The notes under the pieces were generated by a model. The model did no database searches. It saw only the letters and a list, made by a program, of their open reading frames with translations, and had not been told where the DNA came from. 6,881 nucleotides of DNA, taken from positions 1-6,881 of the forward strand of contig WFQY01000432.1 in assembly GCA_015486815.1 (NCBI GenBank), read 5' to 3'. The position numbers were made by a program, and so were the translations under genes. This document shows, piece by piece, positions 5,835 through 6,881 of the stretch (its first letter is position 1; each line of letters starts with the position of its first letter). The DNA is from Phycisphaerae bacterium (lineage in GTDB: Bacteria > Planctomycetota > Phycisphaerae > JAAYCJ01).

Positions 5835-6881
5835 TCATTTATCATTTGCAACGTATTTCACAGCTGATTTTATTTGGTCAGCGGTTACATCATCTATAAT
5901 TTCCACCCGCCCGATTGCCCTCGGTAGGACAAATCGGATTTTTCCCGATTTGACCTTTTTGTCCCGCTTCATAAGCTCATATAAAATATCGAAATCCAAA
6001 CCGCTAATATTGGTCGGCAATTGATATTCCGACATGAGTTTCTCCATTTCCGTAAACTCCGCTTCGGAAAACATCTTTCTTTGTACCGCGATAAATCCGG
6101 CAGCTACCATTCCAATTGCGACAGCTTCACCATGCCTTAACTGGTATAGACCAGCAGCTTCTATGGCGTGTCCAATGGTATGCCCAAAATTCAATATAGC
6201 TCGCAAACCTGCTTCTCTTTCGTCCGCTGATACTACCTGCGATTTTATGCTGCAATTTCTCGCAAGTAGGTCTTCTGTGATTGAACCGTCAAGCGAGAGA
6301 ATTTTTTCGCGATTATCCTTGTGATACCGGAAAAAGTCAGCATCTCTTATAACAGCGTGTTTAATACTCTCAGCCAGCCCCGCTCTTATATCCCTTTCGG
6401 ATAATGTCTTAAATGTATCAATGTCCATCAAAACCATCTTAGGCTGATTGAATAGTCCGATAAGATTTTTACCTTTCGGATGATTGACAGCTGTCTTTCC
6501 GCCGACGCTTGCGTCGATGTCCGCTTCGAGTGTTGTCGGGACTTGAACAAACGGTACGCCCCTAAGCCAAGTGCCTGCGATGAATCCCGTAAGGTCGCCT
6601 ATGACACCACCGCCAAGGGCTATCAATATGTCGGATCGCTCGATTTTGGCATCGTAGAGAAAATCGTATATTTTCTCAGCTACTGCGAGGGATTTGCTTT
6701 TTTCGCCGGGCATTGTTTTATAGCTAACTACTTGAAAATCAGAGGCTTTGAGTGATTTCTCCGCATCTCGGCCATAAAGGTTATATACGGTTTCGTCGGA
6801 AATGATGGCAGCCTTTTTGACAGATGTAAGCTCACGCAGATAGCTTCCAAGCTGATTTATCAAACCCGAGCTGATGTATAT
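5835..6881 (-). CDS. aroB: 3-dehydroquinate synthase, 5' end beyond the window
   Basis: This cytoplasmic NAD- and metal-dependent enzyme converts DAHP to 3-dehydroquinate, the second step of the shikimate pathway. Residues are numbered from the TTG at 6863-6861. The NAD-binding GGGVIGDLTGFIAGT is at 84-98 and the signature PTTL..DIDASVGGKTAVN at 109-127. The likely zinc ligands are Glu165 (in AGLAESIKHA), His228 (in NFGHTIGHAIE, 225-235) and His244 (in LRHGEAVAIG). DEREAGLRAILNFGHT precedes the second ligand as in the family. The frame stays open through the last six codons of the window (IYISSG). Read together, IYISSGLINQLGSYL matches the usual AroB N-terminal pattern before its first helix, so the TTG is very unlikely to be the start and the true start lies outside. 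The C-terminus looks complete, ending NDK and TGA. The gene converges on the glycosyltransferase; its promoter is not visible. Confidence 0.95.
   Translation of the reverse strand: MYISSGLINQLGSYLRELTSVKKAAIISDETVYNLYGRDAEKSLKASDFQVVSYKTMPGEKSKSLAVAEKIYDFLYDAKIERSDILIALGGGVIGDLTGFIAGTWLRGVPFVQVPTTLEADIDASVGGKTAVNHPKGKNLIGLFNQPKMVLMDIDTFKTLSERDIRAGLAESIKHAVIRDADFFRYHKDNREKILSLDGSITEDLLARNCSIKSQVVSADEREAGLRAILNFGHTIGHAIEAAGLYQLRHGEAVAIGMVAAGFIAVQRKMFSEAEFTEMEKLMSEYQLPTNISGLDFDILYELMKRDKKVKSGKIRFVLPRAIGRVEIIDDVTADQIKSAVKYVANDK

Noticed and set aside
5835..6863. Taking TTG at 6863 as the complete start of aroB
   Set aside because: The frame continues upstream to the window edge and those six residues (IYISSG) fit the AroB N-terminus, so the gene is truncated by the window rather than starting there.

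Overview
The window reads as chromosomal DNA from a Gram-negative bacterium of moderate to low GC. A large DUF4091 (glycoside hydrolase 123-like) lipoprotein with a C-terminal CBM9-like domain is common in Planctomycetota (Phycisphaerae-type) and neighbouring environmental phyla. The poor Shine-Dalgarno sites of two of the three genes with visible starts would also fit that group. The taxonomic placement is an inference and could be wrong. I see no phage, transposase, CRISPR array, tRNA or rRNA.

Layout: positions 1-263 are non-coding and hold a degenerate 7-nt tandem repeat (consensus roughly TAGCTAA). Positions 264-3167 (+) encode the 967-residue lipoprotein, probably for glycan binding and cleavage. 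Positions 3168-3636 are non-coding but rich in structure. They hold an imperfect inverted-repeat element of about 115 bp, phased A-tracts, a perfect 10-bp palindrome and a perfect 30-bp palindrome. Positions 3637-3810 (+) encode a 57-residue Flp/type IVb pilin subunit. Positions 3811-4000 are a leader region with two small dyads. Positions 4001-5773 (+) encode a 590-residue glycogen-synthase-like glycosyltransferase. Positions 5774-5834 hold two tandem hairpins with identical stems, placed between convergent genes. From 5835 to the window end (-) lies 3-dehydroquinate synthase (aroB), whose first codons fall outside the window.

The four genes do not form one operon. The three plus-strand genes are separated by gaps of about 470 and 190 bp, and aroB runs against them. 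Two genes concern carbohydrate (a glycan-targeting lipoprotein and a sugar-transferring enzyme), aroB is aromatic amino acid housekeeping, and the pilin is an orphan here with no tad assembly gene beside it. I found no convincing new multi-gene system. The most noteworthy items are the orphan pilin with an apparently leaderless start, the 30-bp palindrome built from four copies of one hexamer, the inverted-repeat element after the lipoprotein gene, and the possible loss of the catalytic Asp in the DUF4091 protein.
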